From Rhizobiales bacterium Ga0077525 (GTDB lineage: Bacteria; Pseudomonadota; Alphaproteobacteria; Rhizobiales; Xanthobacteraceae), in the NCBI GenBank assembly GCA_001464835.1, contig LNDS01000036.1, positions 91,364 through 155,363 of the forward strand: 64,000 nt of DNA. Direction: 5' to 3'. The position numbers and the translations under genes are program-made. The notes beneath the pieces are model-generated. The model saw only the letters and a program-made list of their open reading frames with translations, did no database searches and was not told the DNA's origin. Below are positions 45,149-53,261 of the stretch, piece by piece. Numbering within the stretch: the stretch's first letter is position 1; the number at the start of each line of letters is the position of its first letter.

Positions 45149-45283
45149 GGCCCCACCCTCATCACGCTTTTGTGAGAACAAACGCTGATTGCGATATCTC
45201 AAGAGTTCCAATCGGATAGCAGAAGAGAGGGAACATTTCAAGAACATAGGTACATGGGGACCGGAGACAAAATGGAACCCAAT

Positions 45284-45314
45284 GAGTAACTGGCGCATTA
45301 TAGGCCGGTTACTC
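45284..45314. promoter_or_regulatory. Inverted repeat upstream of the RHH gene
   Basis: GAGTAAC-T-GGC at 45284-45294 faces GCC-G-GTTACTC at 45304-45314, ten of eleven bases pairing. It lies 42 bases before the start of a ribbon-helix-helix-like gene and is a candidate autoregulatory operator. Confidence 0.4.
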
Positions 45315-45356
45315 ACCCAACTACGGGGTGGGTTTCGGCATAGGGGGATAAGGGCC

Positions 45357-45632
45357 GTGCCAAACCGTCGCAACGACAAGAATCTGGCGCGCGGCGAGCG
45401 CCTGCAAATCATGCTGACGCCGGACGAATTGACCGCCGTCGACGATTTCCGCTTCCGCAATCGCATGCCGAGCCGCGCCGCCGCCGTGCGCGAGCTATTC
45501 CGCGTCGGGCTGGCCAGCACCGGCCTGGTGCACAGCGGCGACGGCAAGAAGTCGTCCGATATCGGCGTCTTTGACGAGAAAGCCGGCAAGCACAGCAGCA
45601 CGCTGCGCATGGTGCCGAAAGACGGCGCCTGA
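45357..45632 (+). CDS. Ribbon-helix-helix-like small protein
   Basis: This product of 91 residues starts at a GTG (VPNRRNDKNLARGER) with a GGGGGAT/AAGGG ribosome region just upstream. Residues 15-60 (RLQIMLTPDELTAVDDFRFRNR, then SRAAAVRELFRVGLAS) read as an RHH/CopG-like DNA-binding fold. No toxin gene partner is adjacent, so it is probably a solitary regulator. A palindrome lies upstream. An ATG at 45189 is in frame but would add 56 implausible residues. Confidence 0.7.
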   Translation: MPNRRNDKNLARGERLQIMLTPDELTAVDDFRFRNRMPSRAAAVRELFRVGLASTGLVHSGDGKKSSDIGVFDEKAGKHSSTLRMVPKDGA

Positions 45633-45818
45633 ACGGGCGGTGAACAAGCGCGACGAGCCAAGCAAGCAATAAGCGGCAACGCCGTCGAATTGGTCAACTT
45701 AGCCGGCACCGCCGAATGAGTGCTTTGCTCTTAGACTACAAGCGACTCGCGTCATCCCAATTGCACGGGCAGAGTTCTTCCTGCGAGGATTTGAGGGGAT
45801 CCTCAGCACGAGGACACA

Positions 45819-46016
45819 ATGCTAGACCCGTTGGATGCCGATGAACTTCGCCGCTGGGCAAAACAATGCGAAACCAAGGCCGAGCAGATCGTCACGCCCC
45901 TCTCCGAGCGCGAACGTCTCCTGAAAACCAAAGAGGCCTTGCTCGCTCTGGCCGACAATGCCGACTGGCTATCCGGCCGTTCGCACGATGTCGCCCTACA
46001 GGACGCTGCTGAGTAA
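45819..46016 (+). CDS. Small hypothetical helical protein
   Basis: This 65-residue, charged, mainly helical product (LDADELRRWAKQCETKAEQI, then LSERERLLKTKEALLALADN) has coding-like third-position GC. AGCACGAGGACACA precedes the ATG and contains a usable GAGGA site. No family recognised. It converges on the gene at 46028-46492 with an 11-base gap. Confidence 0.6.
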   Translation: MLDPLDADELRRWAKQCETKAEQIVTPLSERERLLKTKEALLALADNADWLSGRSHDVALQDAAE

Positions 46017-46027
46017 CCGCGTTCTGC

Positions 46028-46492
46028 TCAAGGCCGCGCCATCTTGCAGGCCGGATTATAGGCCCAGTTGCGGTCGAGACCGGCGACACACCATTCGACG
46101 CCCCAGCCGGCGCCGATCGTGCCGGTGTCCTCGCCGATCCAGTAATCGACGCGGTGCTTGCGGCCATTGCTGACCAGCGCCACCGCGCTGCAGAAGCGGC
46201 GCGGAATGGTGTGCTTCGCCCAAGGGCTGAACGCGGTCTGCCACACTTTCTCGAAGCCGAGAATTTGCAGGCTCGAATTCCAGAACCGGCTTTCCTTGTG
46301 CGCGAAGCGCGACGCGATCTTGCCGAGCGCGGCTTCGCAGGCCGGCAGGTCGCCGTCGAAATTGGCGCCGCTCATGTAGATCTGCTTTTGCAGGAAATTC
46401 GCCGCCTGCGCCGGAGCGCCGGCCAGCATGAAGCCGCAGAGCGCGATTGCGGCGATCGCCACGTATCGAACGCAACCAGAAACACGCGACAT
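46028..46492 (-). CDS. Hypothetical secreted protein
   Basis: This 154-residue product starts at the ATG at 46492 with GGAG about nine bases upstream. It has a signal peptide ending APAQAAN. The mature region has four Cys (PACEAAL, RRFCSAV, VEWCVAG, NPACKM), which could form two disulfides, and an aromatic-rich end. No family recognised. It is probably periplasmic. Confidence 0.65.
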   Translation of the reverse strand: MSRVSGCVRYVAIAAIALCGFMLAGAPAQAANFLQKQIYMSGANFDGDLPACEAALGKIASRFAHKESRFWNSSLQILGFEKVWQTAFSPWAKHTIPRRFCSAVALVSNGRKHRVDYWIGEDTGTIGAGWGVEWCVAGLDRNWAYNPACKMARP

Positions 46493-46833
46493 CGGTAACT
46501 CCCTCCAGCGCAGGTTTGGCGCCGACACGCCGCAAAATACCATGCGAACTGCCGGAAATTCAACTTCCGCACAATTATTTCGCCGCGCGCCGGAGTTGAT
46601 CACAGATTCGGCGGTTCCGGGACTCGTGACTCCGCTTGCCGCGCGGCATCCTTTGATCAAGCGAATCGGATGAGTTGGCCGATTCTTCGAAAATGTTCGT
46701 CGCGTCAGCGCGGGTGTAGCGTTCGCGTGTTTTTTTGCGTTCGCGTCGGTGCGTGTTTGCGTTCACCGCGTGTGTTCGCGTTAGTGCGTTCACGGTGTTG
46801 GCTGCCGGCACAGAGCCGGCAGCCGCACCGAAA
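46493..46833. other. Intergenic region with a degenerate G/T-rich repeat and a hairpin
   Basis: A 341-base gene-free stretch. Bases 46717-46796 consist of degenerate copies of GCGTTCGCGTG-like units separated by GT-rich bases. At 46800-46824 GGCTGCCGGC, ACAGA, GCCGGCAGCC forms a perfect ten-pair hairpin, nine bases past the rsmE stop and without a T tract. The left part should hold the promoter of the hypothetical gene ending at 46028. Confidence 0.65.
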
Positions 46834-47613
46834 TCATTTCCAGCCGCCGAGCACCGCCTGCACCAAGGTCAGCGCCGCGACCGCCGCGGTGTCGGCGCGC
46901 AGGATCAGCGGTCCCAGCGACAGCCGCACCACATTCGGCCGCTTGAGCAGCGCTTCGCGCTCCTCCTCGGCAAAGCCGCCTTCCGGCCCGATCAAGACCG
47001 CGATCGGCTGCGGTGCACCGGCGACGCCCGCCGGCAGCAGCGCGCTCGGTTGCGGCCGCGCCGCAGCCAAGGCCGCCACCGGGTCCTTGACCTCGGCATC
47101 CTCGTCGCAAAACACCAACAGGCGCTCGGCGCCGCCGGCGAGAATCGACTTGAACGGCACCGCGTCGACGATCTCCGGCACCGCCAGCACACCGCATTGC
47201 TGCGCCGCCTCGATGGCGTTGGCCTGCATCCGCTCGAGATTGAGCCGCGACACCTGCGTGTGCTTGGTCATCACCGGCTGAATGCGCGACACGCCGAGTT
47301 CGACCGCCTTCTGCACCGTGTAGTCGAGCCGCGCATGCTTGAGCGGCGCGAACAGGAAATGCAGGTCGGCGGGATGCGGCTGTTCGCGCGATTGCTCCAG
47401 CACTTCCGCCGCCAGCGTCTTCTTGCCGGCGCTGGCCAGAGCCGCGCGCCATTCGCCGTCGCGGCCGTTGAACAGCAGCACGCCGTCGCCCGTTGAGAGC
47501 CGCAGCACGTTCAAAAGGTAATTGGCCTGGTCGCGGTTGAGCGGAACCGCCTGGCCGGCGGCCAGCGGCCTATCGAGGTAGATGCGGGGGGTGCGGAAAT
47601 CGTAGCGGGGCAT
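46834..47613 (-). CDS. rsmE: 16S rRNA (uracil(1498)-N3)-methyltransferase RsmE
   Basis: This 259-residue SPOUT methyltransferase modifies U1498 of 16S rRNA. It has the PUA-like N-domain (RIYLDRPLAAGQ, NYLLNVLRL), the block KAVELGVSRIQPVMTKHTQ, and the SAM-binding trefoil knot IGPEGGFAEEE and LGPLILRADTAAVAAL. Length is normal. It is a single leftward gene, divergent from the gene at 47781. Confidence 0.96.
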   Translation of the reverse strand: MPRYDFRTPRIYLDRPLAAGQAVPLNRDQANYLLNVLRLSTGDGVLLFNGRDGEWRAALASAGKKTLAAEVLEQSREQPHPADLHFLFAPLKHARLDYTVQKAVELGVSRIQPVMTKHTQVSRLNLERMQANAIEAAQQCGVLAVPEIVDAVPFKSILAGGAERLLVFCDEDAEVKDPVAALAAARPQPSALLPAGVAGAPQPIAVLIGPEGGFAEEEREALLKRPNVVRLSLGPLILRADTAAVAALTLVQAVLGGWK

Positions 47614-47780
47614 GGTAACCTTGGTCCGGAGCGTTTGCCGTAAGATGCGCGCCGGCGGTCATTTTTGACGCAATTTGCCGCCTTCCCGACGCATTCGGCA
47701 GGTTGTTATATGCCATCCGCGGACGGCCGGTGCTACACGGGTGCGGGCCAAGAGAATCTTAAGGGAATAAGGAACTGTCC

Positions 47781-48440
47781 ATGAAGTTCGGTTGGGCCAT
47801 TGTCATCGCCGCGAGCGGCCTGTTCGCCGCCGGCCCGGCTTTGGCGCAATCTCCTTGGCCGGAGCCCCAGCCGCAAGCCGCCCCCTCGGCCTGGCCGCAG
47901 GCCCAACCGCAGGCCGCGCCGCCGGCGCAAGCCGGGCCGTCGCCCTGGGACCCGCCGCCGCAAAGTGCGCCGCCGCCGCAGAGCGGCCCCGATCCGTGGT
48001 CGCGGCCGCCGCAGGGCATGGCGGGACCGCCGCAGCAGGATACGCGCTGCCTCGACCAGTTCCTGGCGCTGCGCAAGGACGTGGAAAAGCGCGGCAGCGC
48101 CATCCAGGCGGCCGGCCAGCGCAAGGACAAGCCGTCGCCGAAGGAAGCGTGCGGGCTGTTCAACCTGTTCACGGCGGCCGAGAAGAAAATGTACGACTAC
48201 GCCGCCAAGAACCAGGCGGCGTGCGGCATTCCTCCGCAGATCATCGACAATCTGAAACAGTCGCGCGCCAAGTCGGACGACATTCGCGCCCGCGTCTGTC
48301 AGGCCGCCGCCGCCGGTCCGCCGCGCCCGCCAGCGCCGAGCCTGAGCGATGCGCTCAACGCGCCCGTTCCCACGACAGACAACATCAAGACCGGCCGCGG
48401 CACGTTCGACACGCTGACCGGCAGCCCGCTCGGCCGATGA
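47781..48440 (+). CDS. Hypothetical exported Pro/Gln-rich protein
   Basis: This 219-residue product has a signal peptide ending PALAQ. A Pro/Gln/Ala/Trp low-complexity region (about 24-88) with WP and PPQS units follows, then a helical domain (about 90-180) with four Cys (TRCLDQF, EACGLFN, AACGIPP, RVCQAA). The stop overlaps the ubiA start as ATGA, so it is translationally coupled to ubiA. No known function; Bradyrhizobium-like genomes often carry such a gene here. Confidence 0.7.
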   Translation: MKFGWAIVIAASGLFAAGPALAQSPWPEPQPQAAPSAWPQAQPQAAPPAQAGPSPWDPPPQSAPPPQSGPDPWSRPPQGMAGPPQQDTRCLDQFLALRKDVEKRGSAIQAAGQRKDKPSPKEACGLFNLFTAAEKKMYDYAAKNQAACGIPPQIIDNLKQSRAKSDDIRARVCQAAAAGPPRPPAPSLSDALNAPVPTTDNIKTGRGTFDTLTGSPLGR

Positions 48441-49357
48441 GCGAGTCCAGCGGGCGCGTCGCCGATGCGACCGGCAACTGGGTCGACATCCATGCCCCCG
48501 CCGTCACGCGGCCCTATCTCCGGCTCGCCCGTCTCGACCGGCCGATCGGCTCCTGGCTGTTGCTAATGCCGTGCTGGTGGTCGGCCGGACTTGCCGGCAT
48601 CGCCGCCGACCGCCTGCCGAGCCTGGCGCATATCGCGCTGTTCTTCATCGGCGCTTTCGCCATGCGCGGCGCCGGTTGCACCTGGAACGATCTGGTCGAC
48701 TGCGATCTCGACGGCAAGGTCGAACGTACGCGCTCGCGGCCGATACCCTCCGGGCAGGTGACGGCGAAGCAGGCCGCGGTGTTCATGGCGGCGCAGGCTT
48801 TGGTCGGGCTCGCGGTGCTGCTGCAATTTAACTGGTTCACGGTGGCCACCGGCCTCGCCTCGCTCGGCGTGGTGGCGATCTATCCGTTCATGAAGCGCGT
48901 CACCTACTGGCCGCAGATATTTCTTGGCCTGGCTTTCTCGTGGGGCGCGCTGATGGGCTGGCCGGCGGCATTCGGCCGGCTCGATGGCGCAGCGTTCGTG
49001 CTCTATGCCGGATCGATCGCCTGGGTGATCGGCTACGACACGATCTACGCCCATCAGGACCGCGAAGACGACATGACGATCGGCATCAAGTCGACGGCGC
49101 TGCTGTTCGGCAAGAACACGGCGATGATGCTGGCGGTGTTCTATTCGCTCGCCGTCGTGCTGATCGGCATCGCCGGGCTTATGGCCGGCGGCGGCGGCGT
49201 CTTCTTAGCTGGGCTCGCCGCTTTCGTTGCGCATCTGGCGTGGCAGATCGTGCGGCTCGACATCGACGATCCGGCGCATTGCCTGATGCTGTTTCGCGCC
49301 AACCGCGACGCCGGCCTCATTCTGTTCGGCGCGATGCTGCTGGACGCCGCAATTTAA
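48437..49357 (+). CDS. ubiA: 4-hydroxybenzoate octaprenyltransferase UbiA
   Basis: This 306-residue inner-membrane prenyltransferase attaches the polyprenyl tail to 4-hydroxybenzoate in ubiquinone synthesis. Both Asp-rich motifs are present: NDLVDCDLDGKVERTRSRP and YDTIYAHQDREDD. About eight helices are visible. The start ATG overlaps the preceding stop by four bases. The stop overlaps the convergent IclR gene's stop. Confidence 0.95.
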   Translation: MSESSGRVADATGNWVDIHAPAVTRPYLRLARLDRPIGSWLLLMPCWWSAGLAGIAADRLPSLAHIALFFIGAFAMRGAGCTWNDLVDCDLDGKVERTRSRPIPSGQVTAKQAAVFMAAQALVGLAVLLQFNWFTVATGLASLGVVAIYPFMKRVTYWPQIFLGLAFSWGALMGWPAAFGRLDGAAFVLYAGSIAWVIGYDTIYAHQDREDDMTIGIKSTALLFGKNTAMMLAVFYSLAVVLIGIAGLMAGGGGVFLAGLAAFVAHLAWQIVRLDIDDPAHCLMLFRANRDAGLILFGAMLLDAAI

Positions 49358-50187
49358 CGGTTTGCCGGCGCCGCGTGCCGCAGGGCCGCCGGGCGTGGGG
49401 CCAGGGCCTGCGTTTTCGCCCGCGCCATCATCTTGTCACGGAACGCCCGCTCGATCTTGGCCTGTTCGCGCAACAGCAACTGCGCATAGTCGGAAATCCG
49501 CTTGTCGGAGGCGCTGTCCTTGAAGGAGGCGATGCCGAGCGTGCCGATCGGCACGCCGCGCGGATCGCGCAAAGCTACGCCGACGCCGATGACGGTCGGC
49601 AGCACCAGCCCGTCGCTGACCGCGAAACCGGTTTTGCGCGCCAGCCGCACCGACGGCACGATGCTGCGCCGCAAGGCTTCCGGATAGGATTGCAGCGGCT
49701 CCATCAGCCCCTTGATGACGGCATCGGCTTCCTCCTCGGGCAAGGCAGCGAGCGCGGCGATGCTGCCGGCGCCGACGCCGAGCGGCCGGCGCGTGCCGAC
49801 CTCGACGGTGAACACCTTGATCGGGTAGCTGCCGGCCTTGCGGTCGATGCAAACCGTTTCGCGCCGCGAGCAGGCGCATAGCACGACCGTCGCCCCGGTT
49901 TCCTCGGCAAGCCGGCTCATTGCGCCTTGCGCGGTCTCGCGCAGATCGAAACCGACCGGCACCGACGACCAGCCGAGCACCGCCGCTTCCCAGCCGAGCC
50001 GGTAGAGATGCGTGCGGCTGTCATTCGATACCAGGCCATGCTCCATCAGCGATGACAGAATACGATGCACGGTCGGCCGCTTCAGGCCAAGCGCGCGTTG
50101 CAGTTCGACCAGCCGCATGCCCTGCTCGCCGCTGTTGCCGAGCCAATGCAGAATGGCCACCGCCCGATCGATCGTCTGTACGCCCAT
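49354..50187 (-). CDS. IclR family transcriptional regulator
   Basis: This 277-residue regulator has the IclR winged helix (TIDRAVAILHWLG, LGLKRPTVHRILSSLMEHGLV) and the GAF-like effector domain. It is the last gene of the five-gene leftward operon and starts one base after the ligase stop. IclR members usually control the catabolic genes next to them. Two matching GTCC-N6-CGGAC palindromes at the operon promoter are likely its binding sites. The effector is probably a pathway intermediate. Confidence 0.92.
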   Translation of the reverse strand: MGVQTIDRAVAILHWLGNSGEQGMRLVELQRALGLKRPTVHRILSSLMEHGLVSNDSRTHLYRLGWEAAVLGWSSVPVGFDLRETAQGAMSRLAEETGATVVLCACSRRETVCIDRKAGSYPIKVFTVEVGTRRPLGVGAGSIAALAALPEEEADAVIKGLMEPLQSYPEALRRSIVPSVRLARKTGFAVSDGLVLPTVIGVGVALRDPRGVPIGTLGIASFKDSASDKRISDYAQLLLREQAKIERAFRDKMMARAKTQALAPRPAALRHAAPANR

Positions 50188-50188
50188 A

Positions 50189-51613
50189 TCAGGTCGCCTT
50201 TCGTTTATCGAGCAATCGTTTCACTTTCGAGGTCTGCGACGTGCCGGTATGCGGGTCGAGTTCTTTCAGGCCGACCGGGACCACCGTGGTGCGCAGGCCG
50301 ATCACTTCCTTGAGCCGCCGCTCGAGATCTTCCTTGACCGCGCCGGAATGCGCCGCCATGTCGCGCACTTCGGCCATCACCGTGAGTTCTTCGCGGCCGC
50401 TTTCGCCGACGCGCTCGATGATGCAGAAGAACTCGCCGTTGGTGCGCGTGTCGGCGGCCACCGTCACGCCGACCGCCTCGGGGAACACATTGACGCCGCG
50501 CACCTTGATCATGTTGTCGTTGCGGCCGTAGATCTTGGTCAGCCGCCGGAAGGTGCAGCCGCACGGGCAGTCCGGCCCGGTCATGTACGAAGAAACGTCG
50601 TTGATGTTGAAACGGATTTGCGGCGCGCTGTCGCGGAACAGAGTGGTGATGTGCAGGCTGCCGCGCTCGCCGTCCTCTACCACCGCGCCGGTTTCCGGAT
50701 CGGCGATTTCAAGCAAGAAAGCGTCCTCGTTGATGTGCATGCCGTTTTGCAGCTTGCACTCGGTCGCCAGGGTGCCGTTCTCGTGCGTGCCGTAGGAATC
50801 GTAACAGGGCGCGCCCCACAGTTCCTCGATCGTCTTGCGGTCCTCGATGCCGATATGGGAGCCGAGCATGCGCACTTTGAAATCGCGCACGTCGATGCCC
50901 ATTTCGTCGCGTGCGACCAGCGCCATGTGGCGCAGGTAGGACGGAAACGCCAGGACGACATTGATGCCCCAGGCCTTGCAGATTTCGATCTGACGCCGCG
51001 TCGGGGTGGTGGCGCCGCCGCCGGTCATCACCGGCACGGCGCCGGTGTATTTCCAGAGAATTTCGCGGTTCGCCATGCCGCCATTGGAGAGGCCGAGCGA
51101 GAACGCCACCAGCACCATGTCGCCGGGCATCATGCCCTGCATGGCGTAGCGGCGCGCGCCGAGGATCGCCATCACCTCGCGGTCATGTGGCGAATAAAGC
51201 ATCGGCCGCGGCAGACCGGTGGTGCCGCCGCTGGTTTGCAAAACGAGCGGCATCGGATTGGGGCCGCCTGGCGCGACACCCATGAAATCGCCGAATGGCG
51301 GATGCGCCTCGATGCTCTTGCGGATGTGCTCGACCGTGTAGGCCGGAATTTTCGGCAGGTCGTCGAGGCCCTTGATGTCGCCCGGCTGCATGCCGGCGCC
51401 GCGCCAGTGGCGCTGGAAAAACGCGATCTCCCAGCCGCGCTTCATGGTTTGCAGGAAACGCTTCTCCTGAAGTGCGCGCACTTCGTCGCGCGACGCGCGA
51501 AAGATGCCATTGAAGAAAGTCGGCGGCGGTGGATAGTCGGCGACGAGCCGGTCGATGTCGAACGACTTGTGCAGCCAGGGATAATTCACGTTGCTGTCGA
51601 GGCTGGCGTTCAT
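50189..51613 (-). CDS. Phenylacetate-CoA ligase-like acyl-CoA ligase
   Basis: This 474-residue ATP-dependent CoA ligase matches PaaK-type AMP-forming enzymes. Motifs: TSGGTTGLPR at 127-136 (P-loop), YDSYGTHENG at 271-280, the CxC turn GPDCPCGC at 347-353, and GRNDNMIKVRGVNVFPEAVG near 363-382. The C-terminal Lys lies in TSKVKRLLDKRK. The real substrate is unknown; a (hetero)aromatic or cyclic carboxylate fits the family. The start ATG at 51613 overlaps the SDR stop by four bases; the open frame beyond it runs through the SDR gene and is not coding. Confidence 0.9.
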   Translation of the reverse strand: MNASLDSNVNYPWLHKSFDIDRLVADYPPPPTFFNGIFRASRDEVRALQEKRFLQTMKRGWEIAFFQRHWRGAGMQPGDIKGLDDLPKIPAYTVEHIRKSIEAHPPFGDFMGVAPGGPNPMPLVLQTSGGTTGLPRPMLYSPHDREVMAILGARRYAMQGMMPGDMVLVAFSLGLSNGGMANREILWKYTGAVPVMTGGGATTPTRRQIEICKAWGINVVLAFPSYLRHMALVARDEMGIDVRDFKVRMLGSHIGIEDRKTIEELWGAPCYDSYGTHENGTLATECKLQNGMHINEDAFLLEIADPETGAVVEDGERGSLHITTLFRDSAPQIRFNINDVSSYMTGPDCPCGCTFRRLTKIYGRNDNMIKVRGVNVFPEAVGVTVAADTRTNGEFFCIIERVGESGREELTVMAEVRDMAAHSGAVKEDLERRLKEVIGLRTTVVPVGLKELDPHTGTSQTSKVKRLLDKRKAT

Positions 51614-52395
51614 ATCAGGTTCGTCCGCCTTCCACCGTCTACATGCATGGTCGCGCCGGTGATATATCCGCCGTCGGCGGAAACCAGCATCGCCACCAGC
51701 GCGGCGATTTCGCGCGGCTCGCCGATACGGCCGAGCGGCACCACCTTTTTCAGTTTTTCCGCTTCGCCGTCCTCGGCCGCCGCGCCGATGCCTTCGGCGC
51801 CGAACACCTTGGCGAGACGGCCGGTGGCGATGCGGCCGGGACAAATCGTGTTCACCGTGATGTTGTCGGCGGCGATTTCCAGCGACAGAGTCTTGGCGTA
51901 GCCGATGACGCCGGCCCAGGTCGCCACCGACAGGCCGAACTTCGGCACCGGCTGCAACGCCGACAGCGCGGTGATGTTGACGATGCGGCCGCCGCCGGCC
52001 GCGCGCATCGCCGGCACCGCGCCGCGGCACAACCGCACCACGCTCATAAAATTCTGCTGCCAGGCTTTGTCCCAGGCGGCGTCGTCGAAATCGGCGATAT
52101 CGCCGAGCGGCGGCGCGCCGTCGTTATTGATGAGGATATCGAGCCGGCCGAAATGCTTGAGCGAGTCATCGATGATGCGGCCGCAATCCTCGGCCTTGCG
52201 AATGTCAGCGGCGACCGTGAAGACGCGCCGGCCGGTTTCTTCGCGGATGCGCGCTGCCGCCGCTTCGAGCTTTTCGCTGCGCCGGGCCACCACGGCGACA
52301 TCGGCGCCGTCGCCGGCCAGCCGCCGCGCGATAGCGTAGCCGATGCCGTCGCTCGAGCCGCCGACGATCGCCACCTTGCCCTGCAAGTCCGTCAT
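51610..52395 (-). CDS. Divergent SDR family protein without the usual Tyr-Lys pair
   Basis: This 261-residue protein has an SDR cofactor loop GGSSDGIG (12-19, Gly in place of the first Thr), NNDG and the C-terminal CPGRI. Where classical SDRs have Ser-x12-Tyr-x3-Lys it reads FGLSVATWAGVIGYAKTL, with no Tyr three residues before a Lys. This fits the BKR-like SDR subgroup known to lack a full tetrad. It may act as a hydratase, lyase or different reductase. It is coupled by four-base overlaps to both neighbours. Confidence 0.88.
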   Translation of the reverse strand: MTDLQGKVAIVGGSSDGIGYAIARRLAGDGADVAVVARRSEKLEAAAARIREETGRRVFTVAADIRKAEDCGRIIDDSLKHFGRLDILINNDGAPPLGDIADFDDAAWDKAWQQNFMSVVRLCRGAVPAMRAAGGGRIVNITALSALQPVPKFGLSVATWAGVIGYAKTLSLEIAADNITVNTICPGRIATGRLAKVFGAEGIGAAAEDGEAEKLKKVVPLGRIGEPREIAALVAMLVSADGGYITGATMHVDGGRRTNLI

Positions 52396-53255
52396 CCGGC
52401 CGCCCCTATCTTGAACAGCCGCTCGGCATTGCCGTGCATGACCTTGTCGAGAACCGCGTCGTCATAACCGAGCCCGCGCCAGTCGGCGACGAGCCGCTCA
52501 TAGGTGAACAGCGGATAGTCGGCGCCGAACATCATCCGGTTTGTCAGACGGCGCGGAATATCGCGCTTGAGCGCGTCGGTGAAATATTTCGGCGACCAGC
52601 CGTGCAGTTCGTTGTGCACGTTCGGCTTGTGCAGCAGCACTGCGATCATGTCGTCCTGCCATGGCCAGGCCGGACGGCCGGCGATGATCGTCAGGTTGGG
52701 ACGCTCCGCAGCCAGCGAGTCGACATGGCGCGGATGGCAATGGTCGAGCTTCATGCCGCCGCCGCCGGGATGACCGGCGCCGCCGCCGTTATAACCGACC
52801 ATGACCAGCACCGGCCGTCCGGTCTTTTCGCTGATGTCGTAATACGGCGCGTAAACCTCGTCGTCACAGGGCTTGCCGATACCGGCGCCGGATACGAGAT
52901 AGCCGATGAAGCCCTTGCTCGCCGCGCTGCACCGCTCGAACTCCTTGACGCCGGCCTCGCCTTCCTTCGGATGGATTTGCAGCCACAAGCCATGGATGAC
53001 GTCGGCGTGCCGCGCCTGCACTTCCATGCCGTAGTCGTGCAACGCGCGCACCTGGTCGAGCGGCAGATTCTTGGTAAATCCAAAATCGAGGATCGTCTTG
53101 ACGCTCTGGCTGCGGAAGTAGTCAGCCATCTCGTCATCGGTGTGATAACGCGCCTCGGAATTCCAGACTCGTTTCTGCTGCGCCAGTTCGGCTTCGCTTT
53201 GCAGCGGATAGCCGCGCCGGGTGCCCCAGTGCGAATGAACGTCGAATATTCTCAT
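52392..53255 (-). CDS. ACMSD-like amidohydrolase (amidohydrolase 2 family)
   Basis: This 287-residue TIM-barrel hydrolase or decarboxylase starts with DVHSHWG (His7, His9, metal ligands) and has MFGADYPLF with the catalytic Asp near the end. MKLDHCHPRHVD supplies another His. Where most members have a metal His in an xIAHxxxPW motif, this one reads IIAGRPAWPW. ACMSD-type enzymes decarboxylate or hydrate small carboxylated rings or chains. The stop and SDR start overlap by four bases. Bug lies seven bases upstream. Confidence 0.88.
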   Translation of the reverse strand: MRIFDVHSHWGTRRGYPLQSEAELAQQKRVWNSEARYHTDDEMADYFRSQSVKTILDFGFTKNLPLDQVRALHDYGMEVQARHADVIHGLWLQIHPKEGEAGVKEFERCSAASKGFIGYLVSGAGIGKPCDDEVYAPYYDISEKTGRPVLVMVGYNGGGAGHPGGGGMKLDHCHPRHVDSLAAERPNLTIIAGRPAWPWQDDMIAVLLHKPNVHNELHGWSPKYFTDALKRDIPRRLTNRMMFGADYPLFTYERLVADWRGLGYDDAVLDKVMHGNAERLFKIGAAG

Positions 53256-53261
53256 TCGCCG

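Noticed and set aside
47792..48436. Long upstream extension of the ubiA frame
   Set aside because: It runs through the exported Pro/Gln-rich gene in another frame; ubiA has a clear ATGA-coupled start at 48437.
51614..52030. Upstream extension of the CoA ligase frame
   Set aside because: It overlaps the SDR gene; the ATG at 51613 is coupled to the SDR stop.
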